Source: Arachis hypogaea (taxonomy: Eukaryota > Streptophyta > Magnoliopsida > Fabales > Fabaceae). Taken from it: a stretch of DNA of 64,000 nucleotides. Positions within the stretch are counted from its first letter, which is position 1. The number at the start of each line of letters is the position of its first letter. A program made the position numbers and the translations under genes. Shown one piece after another: positions 23,823 through 35,795 of the stretch. A model generated the notes under the pieces. That model worked only from the letters and a program-made list of their open reading frames with translations. It was not told where the DNA came from and searched no databases. The DNA is taken from positions 14,662,346 through 14,726,345 of the forward strand of contig NC_092052.1 of the NCBI RefSeq assembly GCF_003086295.3, read 5' to 3'.

Positions 23823-25424
23823 ATGAGAGAAGGAGATAGCGGGAACGAGTGTTTGAGGGCGAAACACAGTGAGCATGGCGGCCATGCCGTCGGAAGAGAT
23901 AAGGGGGAGAGTGTGGGTGGGGGTGCATCCGGTGTCAAGGAGGGTTTTTCACGAGGGGGTTTTTCAAATCCTACAAAGATCTCCTTTAGAGATAAAGTCA
24001 TTGGTCCAGAGAAATCGAAGGCGTTTGCACTTGCAGGATCTCTATCTGGGGATAGTATAGCCACGGTGGTGGGCAAGCAGGGCGATTCCCAACCTCCATG
24101 TGTAAACTTCACTGAAGAAGCCAAGCTTTGTTTGGCAGAGCCTTATCGAGAAGCTTTAGTGATTAAGGTTCTTGATAAAAATTATAGTTACACAGCTCTT
24201 TCACACAAGCTTCGGATGGTTTGGCGCATCAAAGGTGGCTTTGATCTGCTTGATGTGGGGTTTGGGTACTTCATGGTAAAATTCGATGCATGTGAAGATC
24301 GTGAGAAGGTCATGCTTGGTGGTCCGTGGTTGATTGAGGGGCACTATGTTGCTGTAAAACCGTGGGATATAGATTTTCGGCCATGTGAGCAATCCTTCGG
24401 GTCTACGCTTGTATGGGTTCGGATTTCGGGGCTCCCAATCTGGTGCTATCAGGAACAGGCCAGGATGCGTATTGCTTCTGCAATAGGAGTTCCCATCAAA
24501 GTGGACTTAGCCACTAAATTGGCTGAGAGAGGACGATATGCCCGAGTATGTGTTCAAATAAATTTAGGACTGCCAGTGATCAAGCATATCATTGTGGAAG
24601 GCGTAACTCATGTAGTGGAGTATGAAAGTTTAAATTTAATTTGTAACTCTTGTGCACGTTATGGTCACGATATGGCACAGTGCTTGGGTAGAGACTCTAG
24701 GGAAGGAAAGAGTGTTGATTCCGATGCCACCAAGCCACGGGACGGTACAAAGGCAGTGCCACATCCTGAGACCAAAAGTCACAATTCAAATGAAGTAGAA
24801 CCTAATGTGGTAGGTGGCGTTACTGGCGAGAATCCTGCATCGAATTTGCAAGAAGATTTGGAGGCTAATAATTTGGAAGGAAATAATGTTGAGGAAGCTT
24901 GCATGCATGATGAACCAGGCTGGGAGCAAGTTGTGAGGAAAGGTAAAACCAAGCTGGGTCAGAAGCAAGCTAACAAGGTCCAAAGAGGCATTCAATCCAG
25001 AATCGATTCGAGTAGAGTAATCAGGCCCACCATTCACTTCTCTCACACGAATGGATCAAGCTCCTATCGTGCTAGGGTCGGGTCACGAGTCAAGGTCGGA
25101 CACAGCGCTTCCCGTGTTGGTGAGACGTCGATCTCCTCAACCCGACACACCCCAGTGCCTTGCGGGTCCTCTCTCCGGAAACGACCAAGGCCGGGGTCCC
25201 TACAGAGCTCGCCAGTTGAGAAGAATGGAGGCACGGTGGTGGAAGCATCGTCATGTCTTCCTGCAACCGTGAAGGAGGGTGTTACCGTGGCGGTTCCATT
25301 GGAGAAGGAAGGCGCATTGCCGGCTGTTACTGCGTCGGTAGGCGGGATTAAGGAGATATTCCAGGGAGATCCGGTAAACCTGAAGGTCACGGGAGTCACT
25401 TCCGCTGGGCAAGCCTCGGTTTGA
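23823..25424 (+). CDS. LINE ORF1 protein (DUF4283, CCHC zinc knuckle)
   Basis: 533 codons, intact. After a Gly/Lys-rich N terminus (1-95), residues ~100-245 form a DUF4283-type domain (EALVIKVLDKNYSYTALSHK, then GGFDLLDVGFGYFMVKFD, then GGPWLIEGHYVAVKPW). A zinc knuckle of the CCHC_4 kind, CNSCARYGHDMAQC (C-x2-C-x4-H-x4-C), is at ~275. The C terminus is low-complexity, charged and Ser-rich. ORF1 proteins of plant LINEs are nucleic-acid-binding partners of ORF2 in the retrotransposition particle. The ATG at 23823 is 55 bases from the element start, and ORF2 follows after about 50 bases. No frame damage is seen. Confidence 0.9.
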   Translation: MREGDSGNECLRAKHSEHGGHAVGRDKGESVGGGASGVKEGFSRGGFSNPTKISFRDKVIGPEKSKAFALAGSLSGDSIATVVGKQGDSQPPCVNFTEEAKLCLAEPYREALVIKVLDKNYSYTALSHKLRMVWRIKGGFDLLDVGFGYFMVKFDACEDREKVMLGGPWLIEGHYVAVKPWDIDFRPCEQSFGSTLVWVRISGLPIWCYQEQARMRIASAIGVPIKVDLATKLAERGRYARVCVQINLGLPVIKHIIVEGVTHVVEYESLNLICNSCARYGHDMAQCLGRDSREGKSVDSDATKPRDGTKAVPHPETKSHNSNEVEPNVVGGVTGENPASNLQEDLEANNLEGNNVEEACMHDEPGWEQVVRKGKTKLGQKQANKVQRGIQSRIDSSRVIRPTIHFSHTNGSSSYRARVGSRVKVGHSASRVGETSISSTRHTPVPCGSSLRKRPRPGSLQSSPVEKNGGTVVEASSCLPATVKEGVTVAVPLEKEGALPAVTASVGGIKEIFQGDPVNLKVTGVTSAGQASV

Positions 25425-25475
25425 GGTTGGTGAAGCACTTTGATTTCCTTGTTTTATATTTTTATATTTTATATT

Positions 25476-28400
25476 ATGGATAGTTTAAATATAATAGCTT
25501 GGAATATTAGGCGTGCTTCTAATAAGTTAGCCCGGGTGAATTGTAAAGAGCTGGTTAGGAAATTTAAACCTGTAATTTTTATTGTGGTTGAAACTCACTG
25601 TCCTTTTCAACACTTGAAAATGTTCTGGGAAAGACTTGGTTATCACCCTATTGGTATAGTGGAGGCGTCAGGACACAAGGGGGGTATTTGGTTCCTTTCT
25701 GCAATACAGGGTGTTCACTGCAAATGGGTTGATGCTTTCGATCAGTGTGTTACAGTTGAGGTTCAGGTAAATAATGTGATTTGGAGGTGCAGTGGTATCT
25801 ATGGTAGTCCTCAATTTAATACCAGAGTTTTGCTATGGGATTATCTTGTTACTCAGTCTTCGTCTTTCTGCGGGCCATGGATTGTTCTTGGTGATTTTAA
25901 TGAAGTACTATTCTCTCATGAATCTAAGGGTTGCCTCTTCTCGAGTCATCATGCAGATCGGCTTGCTGCCTCTCTAGGGGATAGTAATCTGTTTGACTTG
26001 AAGACTATTGGAAGACAATTTTCTTGGTACAGAAGGGTTAAAAATGGTGTTGAGGTGGCGAAAAAACTTGACCGGGTTTGTATCAATAGTGGCTGGCTAT
26101 CTCTATTTCCAGAGGCTTACGCAGAAATCTTAAATAGGCTTCAATCTGATCATTGTCCTATCCTAGTACGCTGTACAGGTCGTCCCCAACCGAAAAAGAA
26201 TAGACCTTTTCGGTTTATTGCAGCTTGGGCAACTCATCCGGGGTACAGAAATATTGTGAACCAGTCATGGCAGGCTGGCTACAGAGAGATGCACGGCAAG
26301 CTTTCAGAAGTGCAGAAGAACTCTTTGGAGTTTAATTCTAAAGTGTTCGGCAATATTTTTGTTAGGAAATGCAAATTGGAGAGACAGATTAATTTCCTTC
26401 AGAAGCGACTTGAAGTAATGGAAGATTTGTCTATGCGACAAAAAGAAAAACAGCTGATTGAGGAATTTAATAACACGCTTGTGCAGGAGGAACTTCTATG
26501 GTTTTAAAAATCCAGAGAGCAGTGGGTAAAATTTGGGGATAGAAATACCAAGTTCTTTCATGTCCAGACTCTTGTGCGGAGAAAGCATAATAAAATTCAT
26601 GGTCTCTTTCTTCAAGATGGGGTGTGGGAAACGGACCCGGATGTCCTTAGAAGGGAAGCTGAATCCTTCTATAAACGCCTATTCTACCAGTCGGAGGATG
26701 TAGACTTAGGTTGTCTTGGTGATGTGCCACTGCCTTCCCTGAATGATGAAGCCTGTTGTAGCCTCACAGCGCCAGTTACTCTGGAAGAAGTTAAGTCGGC
26801 TGTTTTCAGTATGCATTCTTTTAAGGCGCCGGGCCCTGATGGGTTTCAGGCTTTCTTCTTTAAAGAATACTGGAAGATTGTTGGTTTTGATGTTTGGACT
26901 ATGGTTCGTCATGCGTTCTCTGGTTTGGATATGGATCCAAGGATGATGGAAACTCTTGTGGTTCTTATTCCGAAGGTAGAAAACCCGGTTTCCATGAAGG
27001 ATTTCCGACCAATTAGTCTCTGTAATGTGGTTTACAAAGTTATAACGAAGGTCCTGGTCAATAGACTTCGTCCCCATCTCAAAGAGATTATTGGGCCCCT
27101 TCAAGGAGGGTTTATCCCGGGGAGAGGAACCCCTGACAACATCATTGTAGCACAAGAGGTTCTCCATTTCATGAAGAAGACAAAGTCAAAGAAAGGCACC
27201 CTGGCCTTTAAGATTGATTTGGAGAAAGCGTACGATAGAGTGGATTGGGGATTTCTGAAACAAACCCTGGTGAGTTTTGGCTTTCCTCCTCCGACAGTCA
27301 ATCTGATTATGCGTTGTGTCACTGCTTCCTCACTGTCTATCCTCTGGAATGGGGATAGATTAAATAGCTTTACTCCGAGCAGGGGTCTTAGGCAAGGAGA
27401 TCCTATATCACCGTATCTGTTTGTGTTGTGTATGGAGAGATTGTCCTGTTCTATTAATCAGCAAGTTGATAAGGGCGTGTGGAAGCCAGTTGCGGTTTCT
27501 AGAGGGGGTCCAAGAATTTCTCATTTGATATTTGCCGATGATTTGCTTCTTTTCTGTAAAGCTGAAAAACAGCAAGTTCAAACTGTAATGGTAGCTTTGG
27601 AAAATTTCTGCAGAGCCTCTGGGATGAAGGTTAATGTGGAAAAATCTAAAGCGCTATGCTCCAAGAATGTTTCAGCGACAAGAAAAGAGATTTTCACTGG
27701 AGTCTCCTCCATCAGATTCGTTCAGAATTTGGGCAAGTATTTAGGGGTGAACCTTAATCACTCTCGGGTGACACGCGCAACTTTCAACGATGTTTTGGAC
27801 AAGATTCGGGGAAGGCTAGCCAGCTGGAAAGGAAGATTGCTTAATAAGGCAGGCAGACTCTGTTTGCTCAACTCGGTAGTGACTGCGATTCCTACTTATC
27901 GCATGCAAGTATCTCTCTTCCCTAAAGGGGTAACTAATAAGATAGAATCCATGATGCGAAACTTTCTATGGAAGGGTCAAGCTGATGGTAGAGGCCTGAA
28001 TCTAGTTAACTGGAAAGTGTTGGTCACTCCTAAGAAGTTTGGAGGTCTAGGAATTAGAGATCCCTTTTGTGCCAATATTGCTCTTCTTGGAAAACTAGTT
28101 TGGCAACTTTTTCACCATCCCAACAAGCTATGGGTTCAACTGTTGACGGAGAAATACCATTCTTCTAAGGATGATTGTTTTAGTCGGTCTCGAGGAAGTG
28201 GATCTTATGTTTGGAAGAGTATATGTCGAGCTTGGGATATCCTAAAGGAAGGTTTTAGTTGGTGCATTGGGGATTTGGAACAGAACTTTTGGTTTTCTAA
28301 ATGGAGAAGAGAGGGGCGACTGTGTCAGGAGATGGATTATGTTCACATTTCTGATTCGGATCTCAGGATCTTGGACCTTTGGTCATCTGGACAGTGGAAC

Positions 28401-29517
28401 CTTGAGAATATCTATTCTCCTCTGAATCAGTCTCTGCAGAGCAACATTAATTCTTACAACCCAGATGTTCAAGCTGGTTCAGAGGTCGGTTGGTGTTGGA
28501 CTGGTGCGGCCTCAAAGGTTTATGATGCTCATAGTGGTTATTTATGGCTCAGTAAGAAGATGTTTAGTTGGGAGGATATGGGGTAATTGGCTTTGGCTTT
28601 GGCGTCAACATGTTCCGGAAAAGCACAAATTTTTGGCCTGGCTATGTCTTCGGGAGTCTCTTCCTACTGCTGCATTTCGTTTTAGAAGGGGCATTTCGCA
28701 CACGGATAGCTGTCCACGATGTTTCTCAAGTCAGGAGTCGGTTTTACATTGTATTCGGGATTGTCCAAAAGCCCAACTTGTTTGGCAAGCTTTAGGGATC
28801 TCCGATCAACCAGTGGATTTGATGAGTTGGTTCTTACATAATAGCAAACAGCGCCCCTTTAGATTCTTTTCTGGTCTCTGGTGGATTTGGTGTTCGAGAA
28901 ACAACGAGATCTTTCATCCTCACGAGCATTGGACCACAGACAAGGTGATTGGTATGGCTTTGTCCTTAGAAAAGGAGCTCCGAAATATTTTTGAGTTGCA
29001 ACGACTATCTATCCCCTCAACCATTAGTGGCTCTTGGATTCCCCCCTCAGTGGGTACCTTTAAGATTAATTGTGATGCTAGCTATCCTGGCAGTGGTGCT
29101 CGAGTTGGTTTTGCTTGTGTTAGCAGAGACTGGAAGGGAAGGTGGCAACGAGGCTGTCTGGGAACAATTGAGAGTCGTAGCATTTTGCAAGGAGAGTTGT
29201 TTGCTATTTGGAGAGGCTTTCTTTTAGCATGGGACTCGGGACAAAGAGACATTATATGTGAGACAGACTGTGTGGAGGCTTTTACTATTGTCAATAATTT
29301 ACAAGATTGCTCTGGGTTTACTGATCCTTTGGTGTTAAAAATCCGAGATATCATGTCTTGGAAATGGCGTGCTGATCTTCGGTTGATCTTGAGAGATGCA
29401 AATACAGTAGCAGACATCATGGCAAAGACTGCAATGAGGACTATTTCTCCCCAAGTGGAGCTTCCATTGCCTTGGAAGGAGTTTGAGAGTAGTATTCAGC
29501 GGGACTGCCTTTCTTAA
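25476..29517 (+). pseudogene. LINE ORF2 (endonuclease-RT-RNase H), two inactivating lesions
   Basis: From ATG 25476 the frame opens with an APE-type endonuclease: IIAWNIRRA, VVETHCP, WIVLGDFNEV and LQSDHCPILV carry the expected catalytic N, E, D and H residues. Reverse transcriptase follows, with PGPDGFQAFFFK, DFRPISLCNVVYK, GRGTPDNI, LRQGDPISPYLF and the catalytic LIFADDLLLF. Then come a zf-RVT region (CPRCFSSQESVLHC) and RVT_3-type RNase H (INCDASYPGSG, LQGELFAIWRG, CETDCVEA, RDANTVADIMAK). Only two lesions are visible: a TAA at 26505-26507 between endonuclease and RT, and a one-base insertion near 28578 before the zinc region. Reading resumes in the correct frame after each. Confidence 0.93.
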
Positions 29518-29590
29518 GCAGTTTCTTGTTTTTTTTTTTTTTTTTCTTTCTTAGTTTTTGTTTATTTTTTTTTAAGTCACCAAAAAAAAA
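29518..29590 (+). other. LINE 3' end with T-rich tract and A-tail
   Basis: A T-run (29527-29546), more T-rich sequence, then CACC followed by nine A before the target duplication. Short terminal A-tails next to the target repeat are usual for target-primed reverse transcription. Confidence 0.75.
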
Positions 29591-29605
29591 GATGGACCTT
29601 GAAAT

Positions 29606-30210
29606 TAGACTGGTGCTGGATTAAGAGTAAATATGAACTTGCATATATACATGTAAAGGGAAGTCGAGAACATAGCAACCATGACCGCAAAGACCAAAAA
29701 GGAAGTTTTCCTAAGACAGATCTGGATGATATTGAATATAAAAAGTATAAAAAAGATTTTGTCCGTAACAAAGATCATGGCAGACACGAGCAGAACATCG
29801 TGCATCACCCTGAGCTTGACTAATCGATGGAAGATATCATCAACCTCCTCTTACGTGAGAAGAATGAAGAAATTCTTGAGCCCCTCACCAACTGGGACGA
29901 GAATGCGAAGCAACTTAACAATAATACCTTGTAAAATATCACTATCTTCACTGATTTAATATCCACATTACTGGACAAGTGGTTCTCAAGAATGTTTTAG
30001 CCCAGCACAGCAAAGGCGAGTTCCATGAACACCGGTGCCATGAATAACATGTTTAGATTGCAAGGGTAGTCTACTATCTTTTTGAATACCCTTATCTTCT
30101 TCACAGATGATATGTTTTTGCAAATGGAATCACCAAGAAATTGATAACTCAATAAACACACAACATTAGCACATCTAAATAACAATAAAAACAATGTTGA
30201 AAGTAAAAAT
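29606..30210 (-). pseudogene. Decayed four-helix membrane protein gene, copy A
   Basis: The minus-strand frame from about 30200 reads SVKKIRVFKKIVDYP, LFMAPVFMELAFAVLG, a stop, NILENHLSSNVDI, then VKIVIFYKVLLLSCFAFSSQL. After a frame shift it continues LRVMHDVLLVSAMIFVTDKIFFILFIFNIIQICLRK. Hydrophobic helices alternate with short basic loops. It is the partner of copy B (31215-31740) and resembles, from memory, a family of small uncharacterised plant transmembrane proteins. Stops and shifts show it is dead. The LINE inserted just beyond its C-terminal end. Confidence 0.6.
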
Positions 30211-30827
30211 TATATACATGTAGAATATTCAAAGAGAAAAACAAATGCATTTGTTTCAGCTGAATCAGCCAAATTTTCTAATTTTCTTCCCCTTTCTATT
30301 CTTAAAAATGGGTAAATTTTCAGTTCAGTGGACTGAATCTAATAACGAGGTTAGTGCAAATGTGCATATCAATTAGACCATGTTAAAAAAAAATTCAAAT
30401 AAGAAATCTTGAATTACTATACGTGAAGTACACGTGCATTACTATCAATTATGTTGCGTGTACACTAAAATTAGTCATCAAATTCAGCCATTAATATAAT
30501 ACGTTAAAATATAAATACATATTGAAAATACATTAAATCAAACATGTATTTATATACAAATATATTGATGGCTTATTTTAATATACAAATAGCATTTTTA
30601 ACATTGCTATATATATACAAAATAGCAGAAAAAAAAATCAATAGTGCTCTCTCTACTAGTATTGAACTTTTGTTTTATTTTAATTTCCTTGGGAAGAAAA
30701 TTTGATAACCTATCATATTTTAGTGTGAATTTTGGAATTTAATAAGTTGGATTAGGAAAAAAATTTAATAACTAGATCGATTTTCATAACTTTAATTGTA
30801 CATGGCTGACAAAATCATAAAGATTAA
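30211..30827. repeat. Spacer and header of unit U5
   Basis: AT-rich spacer (30211-30600) that aligns in part with 31740-31921 and 32241-32330, then the shared header at 30630-30715. No gene seen. Confidence 0.5.
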
Positions 30828-31148
30828 GGGTCTGTTTGGTAAGTTTTAAAAGTAATTTTTTTGAGTTTTTGACTTATGAAAAGTAGTAGTATTAATGTCT
30901 GGTGTAATTTTTAAAATTAAATTACAGCTTTCTAAGAAACTATTTAAAAACTTATAGAAAAATTAAAAAAAAATGACTTCTCTCATAATACTACTACTTG
31001 TTATCACATTTTTATAAAATAAGTACTTTTAGAACTAAAAATACAAATACAAAATAATTTATTTATAAGTTATTTTTAATATAATTATTTATTGTTTAAA
31101 CTAATTTTTTCAAAAAGAGTTTATTAAATTGTTTATCCAAATTGTGCC
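30828..31148 (-). mobile_element. Tourist-type (PIF/Harbinger) MITE with TAA target duplication
   Basis: 321 bp with inverted ends GGGTCTGTTTGG and (reverse complement of the right end) GGCACAATTTGG, flanked by TAA at 30825-30827 and TAA at 31149-31151. The paralogous stretch in U4 (23668-23690) lacks it. It is the same family as the MITE at 31922 but in opposite orientation. Confidence 0.85.
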
Positions 31149-31214
31149 TAACAAAATAATCAAATCTTACTGAAAGAACTGTTTTTCTTTACATGGGCCA
31201 CATAACAAAATAAT

Positions 31215-31740
31215 TAGATGGACCTTGAAATTGGATTGAAATTGGGTTGAGTAAATAAAAAAAAAATACGACCATGACCGCAAAGGCCAGAGAGAAAGTT
31301 TTTGCGACACAAATCTAGATGAAATTGAATATAGAAAGCATAAAAAAGATTTCACCCGCAACAAAGATCGTGGTGGACACAAGCATACCACTGCGGAGCA
31401 CCTTGAGCTTGAGAATCAACCTCCTCAGATTTGAGAAGGATGAAGAAAATCTTGAGCCCTTCACCAACATGGACAAGAATGCGAAGCTACTAAATAATAA
31501 TACCTCGTAAAATATCATCATCTTCACTATTTCAGTATTCGCCTCACTGGACAAGTGGTTCTCAAGACTGTGCTAGCCCAACACAGTGAAGGCGAGTCCC
31601 ACGAACACCAGTGCCATGAACGTGTTTAAGTCCCAAAGGTTGCCTATTATCTTCTTGAGCACCTTTATCTTCTTCGTGAATGGTATGTTTCAGCGAATTG
31701 AATCACCAACCATTGATAACTCAATATGCATATAGAACGT
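31215..31740 (-). pseudogene. Decayed four-helix membrane protein gene, copy B
   Basis: On the minus strand a single frame reads FTKKIKVLKKIIGNLWDL, FMALVFVGLAFTVLG, stop, HSLENHLSSEANTEIVKM, MIFYEVLLFSSFAFLSML, LRSGMLVSTTIFVAGEIFF, MLSIFNFI, stop, ICVAKTFSLAFAVMVVF. Only two stops interrupt about 160 residues, so it is better preserved than copy A. Predicted four membrane helices. Function unknown. Confidence 0.6.
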
Positions 31741-31921
31741 TAACACATCTAAATAACAATATAAACAATATTAAAAATAAAAATTATATATATGCAGAAT
31801 ATTCAAAGGAAGAAAAAATGCACTTTTTCAATTGAATCAGCCAAAACCCCTGATTCTCTTTCCTTTTTTGTTTTTAAAAATGGTTAAATTTTTAGCTTAA
31901 TGGACAGAATCTAATAACTAA

Positions 31922-32240
31922 GGTCCAGTTTGGGTAACTAACTTAATTAAGTTCATTTTGATAAAATAACTTAAACAATAAATGACTCTGTTAAAAGTAA
32001 CTTATAAATAAGTTATTTTGTGTTTGGATTTTTAACTCTAAAAGTGCTTATTTTAAAGAAATGTAATGAAAAGTAGAAGTATTATGAGAGAAGTCATCTT
32101 TTTTAACTTCTCTATAAGCTCCAAAATAGCTTCTTAGAAAGTTGCAATTTGGTTTTGAAAATTGCACCCGACATTAATACTACTACTTTTCATAAGTCAA
32201 AAGTTAAAAAAAGCTACTTCTAGAGTTCCCAAACGGGCCC
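31922..32240 (+). mobile_element. Tourist-type MITE, second copy, TAA target duplication
   Basis: 319 bp, left end GGTCCAGTTTGGG, right end CCCAAACGGGCCC, flanked by TAA (31919-31921) and TAA (32241-32243). The homologous spacer near 30340-30360 is uninterrupted. The internal sequence is the reverse complement of the MITE at 30828-31148 with moderate divergence. Confidence 0.88.
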
Positions 32241-32299
32241 TAAGTCAGTATAAATGTGCAGATCAATTAAGTCATGTTAAAAATTATTGCACGTCAATA

Positions 32300-32305
<6 letters not shown>

Positions 32306-32331
<26 letters not shown>
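32306..32331. repeat. (TA)n microsatellite
   Basis: Thirteen TA repeats in AT-rich spacer DNA. Confidence 0.95.
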
Positions 32332-32340
32332 TTGAAATTG

Positions 32341-32509
32341 CTTATTAATAATTTATAACAAAAAATTTATAAATATCATTGATTAAGCAGCTATCTAAAT
32401 TCTTTTTAAAATATGAATTTTTTTGACGAAGAAATTGTCTTTATTTTATTATTCTAATTATATCTGTTTTAAATAAAAGAGAACATAATTAACAAAGTGA
32501 TTAGGCTAT
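32341..32509. repeat. Left half of an inverted repeat pair that brackets the F-box gene
   Basis: 32463-32509, continued at 34111-34145 beyond the inserted Mutator-like element, is the reverse complement of 37862-37940 (core aaaagagaacataa, gtgattagg, gggataacgacaaaat). Weaker similarity extends outward to about 32341 and 38015. Confidence 0.6.
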
Positions 32510-33193
32510 GAGTGAAGTACCAATCCGACCCTATCCATTTTTAAGAATGACAACGCGATCCCTCAAAATAAAATTGATCCACATCGGTTCGGCGGTTCCT
32601 ATCCCCTGATTCTGTCACACAACGCGGTCCCTGTGGGTATTTTTCTGTCAACTCTGAACGAAAAATGCTGATGTGCCACGTTCACAAATGGACATGGGTC
32701 TAATTGTCTCTAAATTTAAATTGGTTGGGATTTATTTGTTCTTATAATTTTTTAAATAATATTTTTTTAGATTATTTTTTTATTTATTATATTAATATTC
32801 TTTTTCCAATAAATTATTAAATATATGATATAATAAGTACAAACTAATTAATAAATTATTCAAATTTAAAAATATCATTTATTATGAAACTAAATAAATC
32901 ATTCTCAAATATAATTTTTAAATACATAAATAATAAACATTAAAATTCAGTTAATACATTAATAATAATAACCCTATAATATACTATTAGTATTATGATC
33001 TAAATAATTTTTCACAATAAAGTGAAAACTAATGAACACATTACTTGATATATAGTAAAATATTTTTGAGTAATAACAAATTTAATTTTTTATCTCTTTA
33101 AACTAAATTAATAATTCTATTTGATATTTTTATACTAAAATACACTATGAGTAAACTACTAATACTAAATAAAATAAATAAATAAATAAATAA

Positions 33194-33268
<75 letters not shown>

Positions 33269-34101
33269 ACCATTTATAAACTCAACAAATTTAAAGTATC
33301 AATAATATTATTAATCTATTAATAATACATATGATCATAAGGTTATAGATTGATACAGATTTATCAATATAAGAATAATATAGATTAATTAAAATTTTAA
33401 GTATATTAAAATTCAATTAAAGAGATAAAAAATAGAATTATTTCAATTAGTATTTAATTATTTCATTAAAGGTTATATATTTTAATTATTTCATTTAGTA
33501 TTAGTAGCTTGCTCATAGTGTATTTTAATATAAAGATATTAAATAGAATTATTAATTTAGTTTAAAGAGATAAAAAATTAAATTTGTTATTACTCAAAAA
33601 TAATATTTTACTATATATCAAGTAATGTGTTCATTAGTTTTTATATTATTGTAAAAAATTATCTAGATCATAATACGAATAGTATATCATAGGGTTATTA
33701 TTATTAATGTATTAACTGAATTTTAATGTTTATTATTTATGTATTTAAAAATTATATTTGAGAATGATTTATTTAGTTTCATAATAAATGATATTTTTAA
33801 ATTTGAATAATTTATTAATTAGTTTGTACTTATTATACCATATATTTAATAATTTATTGGAAAAAGAATATTAATATAATAAATAAAAAAAATAATCTAA
33901 AAAAAATATTGTTTAAAAAATTATAAGGACAAATAAACCCTTAATCAATTTAAATTTAGAGACAATTAGAATTCTGTCAATTTCTGAACATGACACATCA
34001 GCATTTTCCGTGGAGACAGGAACCGAAGTGGATCGATTTTATTTTGAGGGGTCACGTTGTCATTCTTGAAAATGGACAGGGACCGAGTTGGTAGTTCAAT
34101 C
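32510..34101. mobile_element. Long-inverted-repeat Mutator-like element with 9-bp target duplication
   Basis: 1592 bp. Left terminus GAGTGAAGTACCAA; the right terminus reversed is GATTGAACTACCAA. Arms of about 700 bp pair with each other around a central (TA)n at 33199-33263. TTAGGCTAT occurs on both sides (32501-32509 and 34102-34110). The related uninterrupted site at 37880-37900 (reversed) serves as an empty-site reference. No transposase is encoded, so it is non-autonomous. Confidence 0.88.
33199..33263. repeat. (TA)n tract at the centre of the Mutator-like element
   Basis: About 32 TA units at the loop between the two long arms. Confidence 0.95.
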
Positions 34102-35309
34102 TTAGGCTATGACCGATTGTACGGGATAACGACAAAATATCACAACAGCTATGCCATTAAAGTCTGTAACCGCCGAATCTCGACAATAATATACTACAAT
34201 AAACACTAAATGTCGAGAAAACGGCACTCCTATAGGATAAAGTTAAAAGAAAAAAAAAAAAAAGATTTTCACTACCTAATACTTTACTAACTTTAGCATC
34301 GAAGTGTCTTACAAATTATTTCCCAATTTAGTTCTGTACTTGATGAAGTTAGAATCTCCGGTCTCTACCTTTATAGATCATGAACTCGTTTAGAGCACGA
34401 ACAATATCATATGTATTTATTCATAATCTTTGTATAGTTATGTTGATGAAAAAGGTGATGCGAAGAAAGTGCTTTATTTCATGGAAGAAATAAAGTGCGA
34501 AGCGGTGGAAGAAGAAGAAGTAGTAGTGATGATCATGATCAGCACCACCAAGTTGATGAAGCCATTTGAAAGAAGAACATCTTGATGGGATCGGAGAACG
34601 GTGTCGTCCAATTGATATTTCCGGCAAGATTATCTACAATGCACATGGGAAAACTTGGATTGATCCGTGATTTGTCTCACGACTAATATGTTAATCCTAA
34701 AACAAACAAAAATTAGTAGCATCTTGAGAAAATTGTGATGACTCTAGTTCATAACTTTGACCAGATTTTGCTACGTAAGATAAATAATAACCTTAGCAAC
34801 CCTTTTTTCTTTTTGTCTCATGCGTGGAAATGAAATGAAGGACTTCTCTATGGATTTTGCATTGGTTGTGGATTTTAATTTACGCAGAATCTATCAACAT
34901 CTTTCACGAAATTGATCAAGTGTTATTTTCTTTCAATTGTTGTTGTTAGTCCTTTCCTTTGATTTCTTAAACTTTTCTGTTTTTAGTTTATTCATGGTTG
35001 GGTTGAGGAACACTTATCATTGATCATTCTTGATAAATTTTCCCAATTCCTATGATTCCAATTCTTGAAGTTCTAAATAAAGCAGGGGATTAATATTGCA
35101 TTGCGTGCGAGTGAACTATGAAAAACTTCTTTTTAGGTTGATTTTCATTGTCTCATTTTGTTGATGGTTGGATAATTTTTCCTATTTCTGTTTTTATTCT
35201 GTTGCCATTGAGGGTTTTGTGTTCTTTGGTGAGGTCGACAGGGTGGTTGGCTGGTTACAGGATTTACTAGTCGTCTTGGAATTGGGTCTCTTGGTGTGCT
35301 CTTTTTTAA

Positions 35310-35510
35310 TGCTTTAGTAAATGCAGCTAAAGCATAGTTCAAATAGTAATCCATGTGTCTTTTAATACACTGTATTTAGGTTCGAACCTTTGTGAATATA
35401 TTAAATATTGAAAAGGAATTCTTTAGTGTTGTGTGAGTGAGTGTATAGTATGAATGTGTTGTGATACTTAAAATTGTAAATTGTCGGATCCATCTAAAAA
35501 AATTTAGTGA
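35310..35510 (+). mobile_element. Possible tRNA-derived SINE
   Basis: CATAGTTCAAATAGTAATCC resembles an A box and GGTTCGAACC an RNA polymerase III B box, about 35 bases apart. They are followed by a TG-rich body (gtgtgagtgagtgtatag) and a short A-run near 35500. Target duplications are not clear to me. Confidence 0.4.
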
Positions 35511-35742
35511 ATAAATACTTTTATGATTATATTTATTGACCAGATGTTTTTCTAATTAATTGAATTTTGCTGGCGGATATTCTAGAATGGCTCTTGTAAT
35601 ATTCATTTAAACTTTTCATCCTTGTTATTTAAATCGTACTTAGAATTAAGTTCAAGTGAGAGATGAGTCCCTCTAACATTGGACTAGTCCATACTTTACA
35701 ACTCAATAAAACTGTAGCTCACTAGCTCGTAGTCATGTTTAG

Positions 35743-35743
<1 letters not shown>

Positions 35744-35795
<52 letters not shown>

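Larger units (their letters stand above)
23769..29590 (+). mobile_element. Near full-length L1-type LINE with 15-bp target duplication
   Basis: A 5.8-kb non-LTR retrotransposon: short 5' untranslated region, ORF1 (DUF4283 + CCHC), ORF2 (endonuclease, reverse transcriptase, zf-RVT, RNase H), a T-rich 3' region and a terminal A-run. GATGGACCTTGAAAT flanks both ends (23754-23768 and 29591-29605). The paralogous unit at 31190-31240 has the same site uninterrupted, which independently proves the insertion boundaries. Confidence 0.95.
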
